Source of the DNA: Diploptera punctata
Lineage: Eukaryota > Arthropoda > Insecta > Blattodea > Blaberidae
NCBI GenBank assembly: GCA_030220185.1
Contig: JASPKZ010010239.1
Span: 886,001-950,000 of the forward strand
Length of the DNA stretch: 64,000 nucleotides
Reading direction: 5' to 3'
Position numbers and translations under genes: made by a program. The notes beneath the pieces are model-generated. The model made no database searches, had not been told where the DNA came from, and was given only the letters and a program-made list of their open reading frames with translations. Every line of letters starts with the position of its first letter. The stretch's first letter is position 1. Of the stretch, positions 53,224 to 62,312 are shown in pieces.

Positions 53224-53345
53224 TAGGAAAGCATTAGCCCAGGATAGGGATGTATGGAGAGCTTATGTCCGCGCGGTGATGAACCTACGGGTTCGATAGT
53301 GTCAGTGAGTAAGTAAGTGAGTAAGTAAGTAAGTAAGTAAGTATT
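53224..53345 (+). mobile_element. RTE-type LINE 3' tip with (GTAA)n tail
   Basis: GGAAAGCATTAGCCCAGGAT to GGGTTCGATAGTGTCAGTGA and then about eight GTAA-type units. Only the last 90 bases of the family are kept, directly after an ATT array. Confidence 0.92.
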
Positions 53346-53699
53346 ATTATTTAATAAGATCTGGATGATGCATCTTTCATGTTAAAGAAATTAGAGATAG
53401 AATTTTTAAAAATATTGTGATTACAGATAACGTATAATAAAACAATATGTTTCAATGGATGTAACAGACAAGTTAAAACATAATTCATAAATAATAAGCA
53501 ATGTTAAAATTGTTATATATTTAGGATCTATTTAAATAAAAATGAGAACTCGACTAAGAAATTGAAAGAAAAGTAACTAATGGAAAACGAACCATTGGTA
53601 TGTTGAACTCAGAACAAAGAAAAATATATTACAAACCCTGTTATAAAGCTTTTTATTACATTGATCCGAAACCGGAACACTAAGTAGACAATAAGCCAA

Positions 53700-54045
53700 C
53701 TAGCTGTTAGCAGTAGAAATTGATTTTTTGAGGCGATCGACAAGAACTTCAAGACGGGATAGAGTGAGAAATAGCACAATAAGATCAATTATGCAAACTG
53801 AAAAAAGCATATTAGAAAAAATAGAAGAAAACGTTTTAAATGGTTGGACACCTCATAAGAGTGAAAGAAGGCAAAATACCAAAGAAGATTCTTCATTATA
53901 AAACTAATGGAATAAGTGGAATAGGCAGGCCTAGAGAACGTTGAATAGATGAAGTGAGGAGAAGTATGAAAGCTGGAGATTTTATGGAAGAAAATGCTTT
54001 AGACAGAAACGTCTGGCGACAAATCACTTTGGGTTGATGGTGAAC
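53700..54045 (+). pseudogene. LINE polymerase C-terminal remnant, separate family
   Basis: Broken frames give LKWLDTS, VKEGKIPKKILHYKTNG, ISGIGR with PRERW in the adjacent frame, IDEVRRSMKAGDFMEENALD and RNVWRQIT. The order is that of a LINE C-terminus. No other copy is recognised in the window. Confidence 0.65.
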
Positions 54046-54265
54046 CACTATATTGTGGAATATTTCTATTAAAATGTAATAATTAATCATATTTATCATA
54101 AATTGCTTTTGCACAAAACACATGAATATACACACATGCAAACATATGTATATATACTATTTTGCCATGGCCACTTTCGGTAAATAGGATCCATGAAGAT
54201 TTGTAACAATTTTCAAAAACATTTTTAAGACAACCTCAAAAGATACATTCCTTCTGATTTCGCTA

Positions 54266-54404
54266 AACGTAAGCGGATTAAGGGTCAGTTTCACCAACAG
54301 AGGTATCTCTATTATGCCAGCTTTCCCCATGTATAAAGCATAGCTTGAACTGGTGTAATGCAGTTACCTCTGTTGGTGAAACCGACCCTTAGAGGCCTTA
54401 CGTT
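54266..54404. mobile_element. short MITE with about 40-bp imperfect TIRs
   Basis: The inner 25 bp of the arms (AGGGTCAGTTTCACCAACAG... and its complement ending ...GAAACCGACCCT) match with one mismatch. TA lies directly outside (54279-54280 and 54390-54391). A further AACGTAAG / CTTACGTT pair lies 5 bases further out. The interior is about 60 bp and non-coding. Confidence 0.8.
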
Positions 54405-54788
54405 GGTAACCACATCATTGAACTTATTCAGCGATAGAATTTTACTACATTCTGAGGGCATTATGCGTATTAGTATGCCTAAACATCAGGAGATAAGTCG
54501 GGTTGATATTCATGAAACCAATCCTGCATATAGTATCATTATACTGTATACTTACTCTTACTTACTCACTGGCACTATCGAACCCGTAGGTTCATGGCCG
54601 CGCGGACATAAGCTCTCCATACATCCCTATTCTGAGCTAATCCCTTCCAATCATTCCCTGTATAATCTACTTCCCTCAAATCATAGTTAATGTTATTCTC
54701 CCACCTCATTCTTGGTCTACCAACTGGGCGTTTTCCCTCTGGCTTTCCTACAAGAACCTTCCATGCATTATTTCATTCCCCATACATG

Positions 54789-55307
54789 TCATGCCCATCG
54801 CAGTCTACGAGACTTAACTGTTCTTATTATATCTGGCTTCCTATAAAGACCATGTAGTTCATTGTTATGTAATCTTCTCCATTCACTTGTCTGTTCATCT
54901 CTCTTTGATCCAAAAATCTTCCTAAGTACTTTATTCTCAAATACTTGTAATCTCCTTTCCTCCCTTAAAGTAAGAGTCCATGTTTCGCATCCATATAATA
55001 TAACTGGTAGAATAATAGTTTTATATATTTTCAGTTTAACGTTTTTTGAAAGGAGTTGGGACATCAAGAGCCTCTGCAATGCATAATAGCACGCATTTCC
55101 AGAATTGAGCCTATGTTTAATTTCTTTGTGCATCTCATTCCTATTTGTGATTATTGTTCCTAGGTATTTGAATTCAGCCACTTCCTCAAAATTTCCCTCA
55201 TTTGTCATTAGCTGTCCATTTCCATTATATAATGTATTTCTACATGTGACAATATATTTAAATTTACTGATATTTACTTCCAGTCCTAATTCCTTAGTGT
55301 TACTCAA
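54789..55307 (-). pseudogene. RTE LINE thumb and C-terminal segment
   Basis: Frame with TKELGLEVNISKFKYIVTCR, FKYLGTIITNRNEMHKEI, ILYGCETWTLTLREERRLQV, SEWRRLHNNELHGLYRKPDI and IRTVKSRRLRWA. It is interrupted just before the AGHVARM motif. Confidence 0.9.
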
Positions 55308-55732
55308 TAGTGTGTATGTGTGTTGTCCTTTAGTATCTCCTCGCTATCGGCCAATAGTACTACATCATCAGCATAAACCAACAGCTTATTAATACCTTTG
55401 AGTTGTATGCTTTCCTCATTCTCTAAAGATTTAATGACATGCTCCAGTACAAAATTAAATAGTAGAGAAGATAGTGCAACTCCTTGCTTCAACCCATTCT
55501 GGATTTCAAAAGTGTTCGAAAACTGTTTGCCCACACGCACCCTACTCTTTGTGCCATTTAGAGACATTCGTTTAAGTCTAACTAACTTTTTAGGAATTCC
55601 GAATTCCAGCAGGATACTATATAACTTCTCCCTCTTAATTGAATCATATGCTTTTTTGAAGTCTACATATAGTTGATGTACAGTACCATTATATTCCCAT
55701 TTCTTTTCTAAAATCTGTCTTATACTAAACAT
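55304..55732 (-). pseudogene. RTE LINE reverse transcriptase catalytic segment
   Basis: Contains FSIRQILEKKWEYNG, YVDFKKAYDSIKREKL, GLKQGVALSSLLFNFVLE and YADDVVLLADSEEILK, so both catalytic Asp sites persist. In the conserved G-D-A-L-S-P block this copy reads G-V-A-L-S-S. Confidence 0.92.
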
Positions 55733-55768
55733 CTGATCTGTTGTAGACCTGTTTCTTCTAAATGCACA

Positions 55769-56354
55769 TTAATGATCTCCTAGAATCTCATCAATATAGG
55801 GAGTACGTCTGCTTACTGATATATTTGTTAGAATTTTGTCCGAAATTGAAAGTAATGGGATGCCCCTGTAGTTGTTGAAATCAGTTTTATCTCCTTTCTT
55901 ATAAATTGGTACGATAATTGACTCTTTCCATTCATCTGGAAGAGCTTCTTTTTCCCAAATCATACTAAGCAACCAGCGTATTCTTTCCATCAATTTTTCT
56001 CCCCCTGATTTTATCAGTTCTGCTGGGATATCATCTGAGCCTGACGCTTTATACATCTTCAATTTTTCAATCGCCATTTCAGCCTCTAATGCACTTGGTT
56101 CTGCGACTAGTATTTCTGCTGTCTAAATTATCCTTCTCAACGTCCTGTTCTGTATGTACATTTAATAGCTGATTAAAGTAACTTTTCCATCTATTTAATA
56201 TACTCCTGTAATCTGCAATCACATCCCCATTTTCATTCCGAATTATGTTTGTTCTAGCCTGAAACCCTTTCTTCTCTATACTAATTCCCTGATATAATTC
56301 TCTAATGTTCCTATTTTTTGCGTTCATTTCAAGATCATTAATCTTCTCTCTCAA
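55769..56354 (-). pseudogene. RTE LINE linker and start of reverse transcriptase
   Basis: Two frames (56079-56354 and 55769-56077) encode NRNIRELYQGISIEKKGFQA and LKMYKASGSDDIPAELIKSG, then IVPIYKKGDKTDFNNYRGI. The break near 56078 lies where the first long copy is open. Confidence 0.88.
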
Positions 56355-56620
56355 ATATTCCCTCTCTTTACTCTTTAGTTACTAGGTGGTTTCCCGTCTA
56401 ATACTACCTAATTGCTCTAAATTTACCTGATTTGGCTCGTGTAACCATTTCATTTTTGCCAGCTTTCTTTTCTTTACAATGTCGGCACATTCCTCATCAA
56501 ACCATTTCTTATGTAGCCTCTTTTTTAAACAACCAATGCTTTCGGAAGCTGACAATTTAATAGTACCTCTTGTAGCCTCCCATTCTTTATTTATATCAGT
56601 TTCTTCTTCGTTTTACTGTA

Positions 56621-57148
56621 TAGTTATATTAATTAAATATAGCTAATAGATTAGAAATAACACCTACATGACCTCGAACCTTTTAATTGGCTTTCGAACT
56701 TATTATAATTTGATAGTATTATTTACATCTACTCTATTGTTTATTTGAAAGAATAAAACTCTTTTTGTTTTACTCCGTAATTTCTGTAAGTCTCCTTAAT
56801 ACGGGGTCTGGTTTTACCGACGTAAGTAATATATTTATTTATATATTTGTACGAAACTATTTTCATGGAATATTAACAACTGATAAATTAATTAATAAAA
56901 TATATAATATTCGCATTGACTGAGCAAGTAATTCTTAAGAAATACGTGATACACTTCCAGATATTAATTTTTTATCAGCAGTGTACGAGACATGTAAGTG
57001 AATATACAATTACGTCTTGACATATCTTCTGCCTTCATTTACATAAAATGACCCAATTTGGATATCAGCTGTGTGGCAACACTTATTCTCAATTCATTAA
57101 CCATGTTCAGTGTTACTATGATCATTTTGTTAATGTAAAGAATAATCA
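56621..57148. other. no recognised feature
   Basis: AT-rich sequence. Confidence 0.5.
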
Positions 57149-57149
57149 C

Positions 57150-57290
57150 TTCGATATCATCATTATCATCAACCAGGGATTAAGCCTGTTGGCTCGTTCC
57201 GGTTTCATGGAAGCTAGAATTCTTAAAATTGTTCAGACCATCTTCTGTGTGGGGCGTCCAACATTTCTCCTTCCGTGCGGTTTATAATTT
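57150..57290 (-). pseudogene. LINE family B 3'-end fragment
   Basis: The minus strand encodes YKPHGRRNVGRPTQK, then ATGAAACCGGAACGAGCC, GGCTTAATCC and a GAT-rich tail (plus strand 57153-57172). This is the same terminal signature as at 34755, 44860 and 60860. Confidence 0.75.
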
Positions 57291-57294
57291 AGCA

Positions 57295-57890
57295 ATGATA
57301 TAACGGTAATTATCAAAACTTTTTCTATGTACAAATACTTTGCTTACACACTGACCTGAGGTAAAATTCACATTTTTCCTGCGGATACAAAGTGATATTA
57401 AGATAATTTTTCTGTAATATTCTGATACTTGAACATTTCTTGTGCTATTGACAATTTACTGCGACTCCAAAATATATTTATTAAAAAAATTTCTGAAGGT
57501 AACTTTTCTATAAAATTCAGATTCTGTTTCAAAACATTAAAATTTCCATCACTCATTATCTGCAAAACTAAGGTAATTCTTCAGTAATTCTAATTTGTCA
57601 GGTATATTATTGAATTATAAGAGAGAGAAGTTACAAAGAGTTAGATAATTGAATCGTACATATCAAGTTTCGTTGTGAAAATAATTGTACCAACTAGACT
57701 ACAGATGGTGAATTACTATGTTACGACGCAATTGGAGTCCCAATATCGGTAGAGTTGGTGTGCACTGAACGGTCAGAAACAGTTAATGTATATATCTATG
57801 CCAGTGGTTGATGTACGTTGAGGAACAGGAGCACTGAAAATGTTCCCACTAGTATTTCAGCTTTCCGATTATCTCCCAACCGTACTTATC
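57295..57890. other. no recognised feature
   Basis: AT-rich sequence leading into LINE family B copy 2. Confidence 0.5.
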
Positions 57891-57914
57891 CGATTTAACT
57901 GTTTAACGAACACC

Positions 57915-58797
57915 ATCATAAGAAATAAGATGTTAGATACCTTACTTTTTGCAGACGACCAAGTTATAATATCTAGTTCAGAAGATGGTCTACAGAAATC
58001 GCTCTTTCAGTTAAATAACATTTTACAGACATATAATTTCAAAATATCAATAAGTAAAACGAAAATCCTAGCTTTTAAGGCATCAGATACCGTAAGAGCT
58101 AAAATAATTCTGGAGGGGAAACCCATTGAAGAAGTGAACCATTTTAAATACCTGGGTTATGAAATCTCCTATTTTAAAAATGAAGATCTATTTCCGATTG
58201 AGGGTCTTTCCACTTTTCAGCGGTTGCCCTTTTAACAGCCGGCTGCTGGCCCTTCACATCCACATGTGTCAATCACAGAGGTAGATGATCAACAGCCAGT
58301 GTAGGGGTGACATGTGGTTAGCATGTCGAGTCCCCCAGCCGTTATAGCTGGTTCCTCAACCTGGAGCCGCTACTTATTGTAGCTACCCAATTGCCTCACG
58401 ATGCTGGGTGGGCACCGGTCCCATACTGGCCGAAATACCATGAGAAAATTTCTTCCCCCATGGAGACTCGAACCAGCGCAAGTCCCGTAGCTCTGCGCCA
58501 AGGATTCCTACCTTAACCTCTCGGCTATTTAACAAACTTAATAAATTTAATTATATATGTGGAACAATCAAAAGGATATTTAAAAGTACTTGAAAAGAAA
58601 CAAAACTAAAATTTTATAAAGTAGTGGCAGTCCCCTTACTATTGTATGGTAGTGAATTTTGGGTTTTAACTAAAAGAGAAGAGAAGATCATAGAAGCAGC
58701 TGAAATGATATTTCTGAGAAGTGTGGCTGGTTGCAAACTTCCAGATAAGAGTGAAGATATTAGAAATGAGCTAAATATCGCTGCTACAGAAATAATT
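57915..58797 (+). mobile_element. LINE family B, copy 2, interrupted by a SINE
   Basis: 57915-58193 and 58525-58797 together correspond to 34055-34590 of copy 1 at very high identity. FADDQVIISSSEDG, ISISKTKILAF and HFKYLGYEISYFKNEDLF lie before the insertion; LYGSEFWVLTKREEKII and LRSVAGCKLPDKSEDIR lie after it. The region between is a family 4 SINE. The 5' part starts at a different point from copy 1, and the 3' end is truncated near ATCGCTGCTACAG. Confidence 0.9.
58194..58524 (-). mobile_element. SINE family 4, copy 2, inserted in LINE B
   Basis: Flanked by CTATTT at 58188-58193 and 58525-58530; copy 1 of the LINE (34320) has a single CTATTT at this point, so the insertion is exactly bounded. 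The minus strand begins with TAGCCGAGAGGTTAAGG (A-box), contains CTGGTTCGAGTCTCCATGGG (B-box region) and then the family 4 body to GGAAAGACCCTCAATCGG. It is 331 bp long. Confidence 0.93.
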
Positions 58798-58849
58798 CTA
58801 ACGAGGCCAGGCGTATTTGAACGTGTGTGTGTGTGTATATATATATGCG

Positions 58850-59088
58850 TCACTGCTATAAAGTAAAAATATTCTCTTTAATTTGCTTACTTGTTATAGT
58901 CAGCTACTAGATGGCAGTGAAGACCGAGTTCACGCGACATCTAGTAATAATGGAGAATATAATACAATTATAAGAGAAAATAAGTGTTTATATTGGATTC
59001 GCCTGGTAGTGTAATGGATATCACGCTGAGGTACAGACTCAGAGATCCGGGTTCGAATCCCGTCCAGGCATTTCTTTTTCTTATCATA

Positions 59089-59095
<7 letters not shown>
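58850..59095 (+). mobile_element. tRNA-cassette repeat, copy 1
   Basis: Left part GTCACTGCTATAAAGTAAAA, TTTGCTTACTTGTTATAGTC and CTACTAGATGGCAGTGAAGA, then a tRNA-like module at 59001-59070, then a short T-rich right part (TTTCTTTTTCTTATCATACC) and a TA tract. The left part is shared with copies 2 and 3; the tRNA-like module sits inside the repeat, not at its 5' end. Confidence 0.75.
59001..59070 (+). other. tRNA-like module (cassette copy 1)
   Basis: 70 nt with acceptor strands GCCTGG / CCAGGC, an A-box (TAGTGTAATGG), anticodon arm CTGAG-GTACAGA-CTCAG and T-arm with GGGTTCGAATCCC. The anticodon position would read ACA. It is short in the D-arm and has one acceptor mismatch, so I do not claim a working tRNA gene. 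Confidence 0.6.
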
Positions 59096-59123
<28 letters not shown>

Positions 59124-59359
59124 AATAATCTGAAAACATTACAAGACATTCCCGCTATCATATTTATGCTGACAAAAACCAAATTTACATTAACTTCACA
59201 TCTGTCGAAGTCAACAAAATATCGATGGTCTTATCTAAGATTAATCTGAAACATATATCATAGTTTTTTTTTAATCTCAGACGCAGAAAACCAAGAAATG
59301 TTCGTAATCATACTTCTTCTTCTTCATCCAACAAATCTTAGGCCTATAGGCCTTTTACG

Positions 59360-59560
59360 ATCTCACTGATGAATAAAAAATAAATGCTCGGACCGGACTT
59401 GAACCTGTACCTCTGGATTTATATCCCAGTGCGCTACCGATTACGCTACCGAGCAAGTCCAGTACAAACATTCATCTTCCTTATATATATTCTCATTGTT
59501 ACCAGATGTAGTGGGAACTCGGTCTCCACGGCCACCTGGTAGTTCCTATCACAAGTAAGC

Positions 59561-59565
<5 letters not shown>
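59360..59565 (-). mobile_element. tRNA-cassette repeat, copy 2
   Basis: On the minus strand: TTTGCTTACTTGTGATAGGA, CTACCAGGTGGCCGTGGAGA, CCGAGTTCCCACTACATCTG, the tRNA-like module (59385-59454), then a TTTATTTTTTATTC tail. It is the same left body as copy 1, in the opposite orientation. Confidence 0.75.
59385..59454 (-). other. tRNA-like module (cassette copy 2)
   Basis: 70 nt with acceptor strands GCTCGG / CCGAGC, A-box TAGCGTAATCGGTAGCGC, anticodon arm CTGGG-ATATAAA-TCCAG (anticodon position ATA) and a T-arm with GGTTCAAGTCC. Its module differs clearly from that of copies 3 and 4 although the surrounding body is shared. Confidence 0.6.
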
Positions 59566-59599
<34 letters not shown>

Positions 59600-59600
59600 T
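59565..59600. repeat. (TA)n microsatellite
   Basis: TA tract between a cassette repeat and the MITE half-copy. Confidence 0.95.
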
Positions 59601-59604
59601 ACTT

Positions 59605-59714
59605 TAAAAGAACGTTTTATTGTGTTTTCCACGTCCTGAATTCAAGGTTGGCCTCTGGCCATTGATGAAAACTTTCTTAATCATACTTATATCCGCGAAA
59701 ATCCACAATTTAAC

Positions 59715-59755
<41 letters not shown>

Positions 59756-59790
59756 CATATTAAATATATGTGTGTGTGTGTGTGTGTGTG
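59605..59790. mobile_element. half copy of the 4918-5160 foldback, plus TA/TG microsatellite
   Basis: TTTTCCACGTCCTGAATTCA, AGGTTGGCCTCTGGCCA, TTTCTTAATCATACTTATAT and CCGCGAAAATCC match the complement of 4918-5010. A TA then TG tract follows at 59717-59790. Confidence 0.65.
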
Positions 59791-59792
59791 TT

Positions 59793-60082
59793 AAACTATA
59801 TTTTTGACCTATGGCAATGAAGGCAAATATGATATGAAAAGAAAAATAAATGCCTGAGTCGGAATTTGAACCCGACTTTCTAAACTCTGTACGTTTAGTG
59901 CTCTAACCTTCTGAGCTACTCAGGTATCGTAACACAAACATTTGTTTTTTTTATATATGTAATATTCTCAATTTACACGAGACGTAGCCGGAAGTCGTTC
60001 CAGCTGCCATCTAGTGGCCACCATAATATGTAAGTAAATTTTTAAAGAAAACATTTACTTTATAGCAGTAACGCTTGTATAT
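59793..60082 (-). mobile_element. tRNA-cassette repeat, copy 3
   Basis: The minus strand starts near GCGTTACTGCTATAAAGTAA and continues with TTACTTACATATTATGGTGG, CCACTAGATGGCAGC, ACGTCTCGTGTAAATTGAGA, the tRNA-like module (59851-59924), then CATTTATTTTTCTTTTCATA, TTTGCCTTCATTGCC and a TGTG/TATA tract. It is the most complete copy and shows both left and right body parts. Confidence 0.8.
59851..59924 (-). other. tRNA-like module (cassette copy 3)
   Basis: 74 nt: acceptor CCTGAGT / ACTCAGG (7 pairs), D-arm GCTC-AGAAGGTTA-GAGC, anticodon arm TAAAC-GTACAGA-GTTTA (anticodon position ACA, with T33), T-arm with GGGTTCAAATTCC. All four stems can form. ACA is not the usual cysteine anticodon (GCA), which argues against a standard gene. 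Confidence 0.65.
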
Positions 60083-60089
60083 TTATATG

Positions 60090-60240
60090 TTATAACTATA
60101 TTTTTGACATTTGTCAATGAAGGCAAATGAGATATGAAAAGAAAAATAAATGCCAGAGTCGGGAGTTTAACCCGAGTCTCTAAACCCTGTACGTTTAGCG
60201 CTCTAAGCATCTGAGCAACTCTGGTATCCTAACACAAACA
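60090..60240 (-). mobile_element. tRNA-cassette repeat, copy 4 (left body truncated)
   Basis: It has the same right body as copy 3 (GAAGGCAAATGAGATATGAA on the plus strand), a tRNA-like module at 60151-60224 and a short piece of left body (TATCCTAACACAAACATTCA). Confidence 0.78.
60151..60224 (-). other. tRNA-like module (cassette copy 4)
   Basis: 74 nt: acceptor CCAGAGT / ACTCTGG (7 pairs), D-arm GCTC / GAGC, anticodon arm with loop GTACAGG (anticodon position ACA), T-arm with GGGTTAAACTCCC. Relative to copy 3 the third acceptor pair has changed on both strands (T-A to A-T). Confidence 0.65.
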
Positions 60241-60274
60241 TTCAAGTACATTTACTGTCGTCTAATACTTCATT

Positions 60275-60380
60275 GCCAATAAATCTAATCTAATCTAATC
60301 TAATCTAATCTAATCTAAATAATAAACAAACAAACAAAACAAACAAATTAATTATTATTATTATTATTATTATTATTATA
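60275..60380. repeat. (TAATC)n, (AAAC)n and (TTA)n microsatellites
   Basis: AATAAA directly precedes about seven TCTAA units, followed by AAAC units and an ATT array. The AATAAA-plus-pentamer arrangement may mark the 3' end of an otherwise lost retroelement. Confidence 0.85.
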
Positions 60381-60384
60381 ACAA

Positions 60385-60765
60385 TATATTGATTAACTTA
60401 TGATCTCGAAGAAAATCAAGAACGTCCTTATATAAAATATATTAACAGGACCTAATACATTAGGTACAAAATTAAGAACCATTTTCTTAGAGCGTATATC
60501 AAATTGGACTCTACATATTAATAAAAATTATATACTTTTACATTATATACAAAAAAATTAAATAAAATAATTTAAAAAAAATTGAGTTACATTGAAGTAC
60601 AGAATCCATTTCCTCAACATAGACTAAAGGAAATGTCCAACTTTTAATATAACTTGATGAGATATTGCAAATATTAATTTTACTCATTTTAACGATTTTC
60701 TTCGACAGTATGAAAAAGTGTATTCTTTATTTTCCACATTGAATGTTTCTAAGAAGAATTTATAT
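60385..60765. other. no recognised feature
   Basis: AT-rich sequence. Confidence 0.5.
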
Positions 60766-60767
60766 TT

Positions 60768-60905
60768 ATAAACCAAAAGGGAGAAGAATGTTGGGAAGAC
60801 CATTGAAGAGATGGAAGGACCAATTCGACCTATAATGAGATCGGAACAGGCCATTGGGCTTAATCCTTGTTGTTGTTGATGATGATGATGATGATGATGA
60901 TGAAT
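60768..60905 (+). pseudogene. LINE family B 3'-end fragment
   Basis: Encodes KPKGRRMLGRPLKRWKDQFD, then GAGATCGGAACAGGCC, GGGCTTAATCC and a (GAT)n tail at 60876-60902. The His/Ser-rich minus-strand frames here are products of that tail. Confidence 0.82.
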
Positions 60906-60909
60906 GTTT

Positions 60910-61850
60910 TGAACTATCAACGTGTTTGGGACAAGTTGTGATTGTAGATGTGGAGAATCTGGAAAACTTTTTCAAGTTAGATCAAACTCCGTGAAATTTG
61001 AATTCAGACTGGTTCATGTGTTCAAGTTGAACGACTAGAAGGATTCCCGCCATTTCTCTATCAATACATACAAATGTGATATGTGTCTCTGCATATCTTT
61101 GGAAAAATATTTATTCGTAAGCCTGGTTTTGAATTCGCACCTCCATGTACATAAACCTTCCATCAGTGAGCAATATTTTTAGCACGGCTTTCGTCATTGT
61201 TCTATTATCCGAGAAGAAACTGCTATAAAAATAGCATCCTTGCAAACAGATGAACTATAATATTTTAGCTTGAAAAATACACACTGAATGACATTTCAAC
61301 AAACTTATTGCTCTTCATTTTTCTTCCAATACTTTCCATTTTATTTTCTTCGCTCTGCTGTATCCATAAGTCATTTATTTATAGGTGACGGGATATCTTT
61401 GCATGATTTTTTTTATACAAGGACAGAGAATTTTGATGCGGAAGTAGTTTATATAGTTGATGCGCTGAACAAATACATTTTTTGAGACTATCCAGCTCTA
61501 TTCCCAGGGATGCAAACTTTTAGAATTCTTCTCATAGTCTTGTACTAAGCATTTCTAGTTATAGAATAGGATGAACCAGATTGGAATCCAGGCTTTGTAC
61601 ATATGGATTTCTTTTTTCAATAAGCAAAATTTCTGCTTCTCATCACTTACTGATACTGTTTTATTTAACTAATGTCATTAGCACACTATTCTAAATTGAA
61701 GGTAAAAGAACCGAAAATGTTTAGATACTGCCTCTTTCTTCGGACTTAAGGTTCTTTCATGTGCCGTAAATCCACGACAAGGCCCCATGGTATTATTTAC
61801 TTTCCGAAGGAACCTAATCACAAAATTTTGACTGCTTATATAAAATTGTT
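60910..61850. other. no recognised feature
   Basis: About 0.9 kb of AT-rich sequence. Confidence 0.5.
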
Positions 61851-61854
61851 CGAA

Positions 61855-61922
61855 CTCGGTCGGGTTTGAAACCACGTATTTTGGAATCAGGGGCGAGTAT
61901 GTAAACCACCAGTCCACCCCAG
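61855..61922 (-). mobile_element. tRNA-headed SINE fragment (family 1-like)
   Basis: GGTCGGGTTTGAAACCACGT (B-box region, minus orientation) and GTAAACCACCAGTCCACCCC (A-box region) are preserved as a short head fragment. Confidence 0.6.
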
Positions 61923-61959
61923 GACCGACACTTTCTATCAATATCTCAATACCTATGCG

Positions 61960-61979
61960 CGCGCGCATGCACGCACACA

Positions 61980-62035
<56 letters not shown>

Positions 62036-62044
62036 CACATATAT
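61960..62044. repeat. GC/GCAC/(CA)n alternating purine-pyrimidine tract
   Basis: GCGCGCGCATGC followed by ACGC units and a long CA run; about 85 bp of alternating purine-pyrimidine. Confidence 0.95.
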
Positions 62045-62051
62045 CCATCCA

Positions 62052-62167
62052 TCTATAGTAATTCTGCCGAGGGCAGGTCTTTCACTTCAATAATAGCATT
62101 TTCATACTATGCTTTGTAGCTTTACTAGGGAATTATAGTTGTGGTAGCTTCCCGTTGCGTTCCAGAA

Positions 62168-62170
<3 letters not shown>
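62052..62170 (-). mobile_element. SINE family 2 variant B, 3' part only
   Basis: TATAGTAATTCTGCCGAGGG, GCAGGTCTTTCACTTCAATA, CTATGCTTTGTAGCTTTACT and AGCTTCCCGTTGCGTTCC match the B-type 3' part in minus orientation. The tRNA head is absent. CA/TA tracts adjoin on both sides. Confidence 0.82.
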
Positions 62171-62211
<41 letters not shown>

Positions 62212-62250
62212 TTATTTATTTATGCATGAGTGTATACGTATGTATTTATG

Positions 62251-62282
<32 letters not shown>

Positions 62283-62312
62283 AATGTGTGTGTGTGTGTG
62301 TGTGTGTGAATG
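62170..62312. repeat. TA, TTTA and TG microsatellites
   Basis: Successive CA, TA, TTTA, TA and TG tracts separated by short unique sequence. Confidence 0.93.

Larger units (their letters stand above)
54555..56620 (-). mobile_element. RTE-type LINE, second long copy, about 2.07 kb
   Basis: Collinear with 18346-20400 on the minus strand and very similar by eye. It contains the linker (56079-56354 and upstream), the start of reverse transcriptase (55769-56077), the catalytic region (55304-55732), the thumb (54789-55307), the C-terminal region and TGCCAGTGAGTAAGTAAG at the 3' end. It is truncated before the endonuclease. Several frameshifts and stops differ from those of the first copy, so the two decayed independently. 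Confidence 0.93.

Noticed and set aside
59001..59070. Functional tRNA-Cys (ACA) gene
   Set aside because: Acceptor mismatch, short D-arm, unusual anticodon and membership in a dispersed repeat; better described as a tRNA-like module.
60684..60975. His- and Ser-rich frames on the minus strand
   Set aside because: They read through the (GAT)n tail of a LINE 3' end on the other strand.
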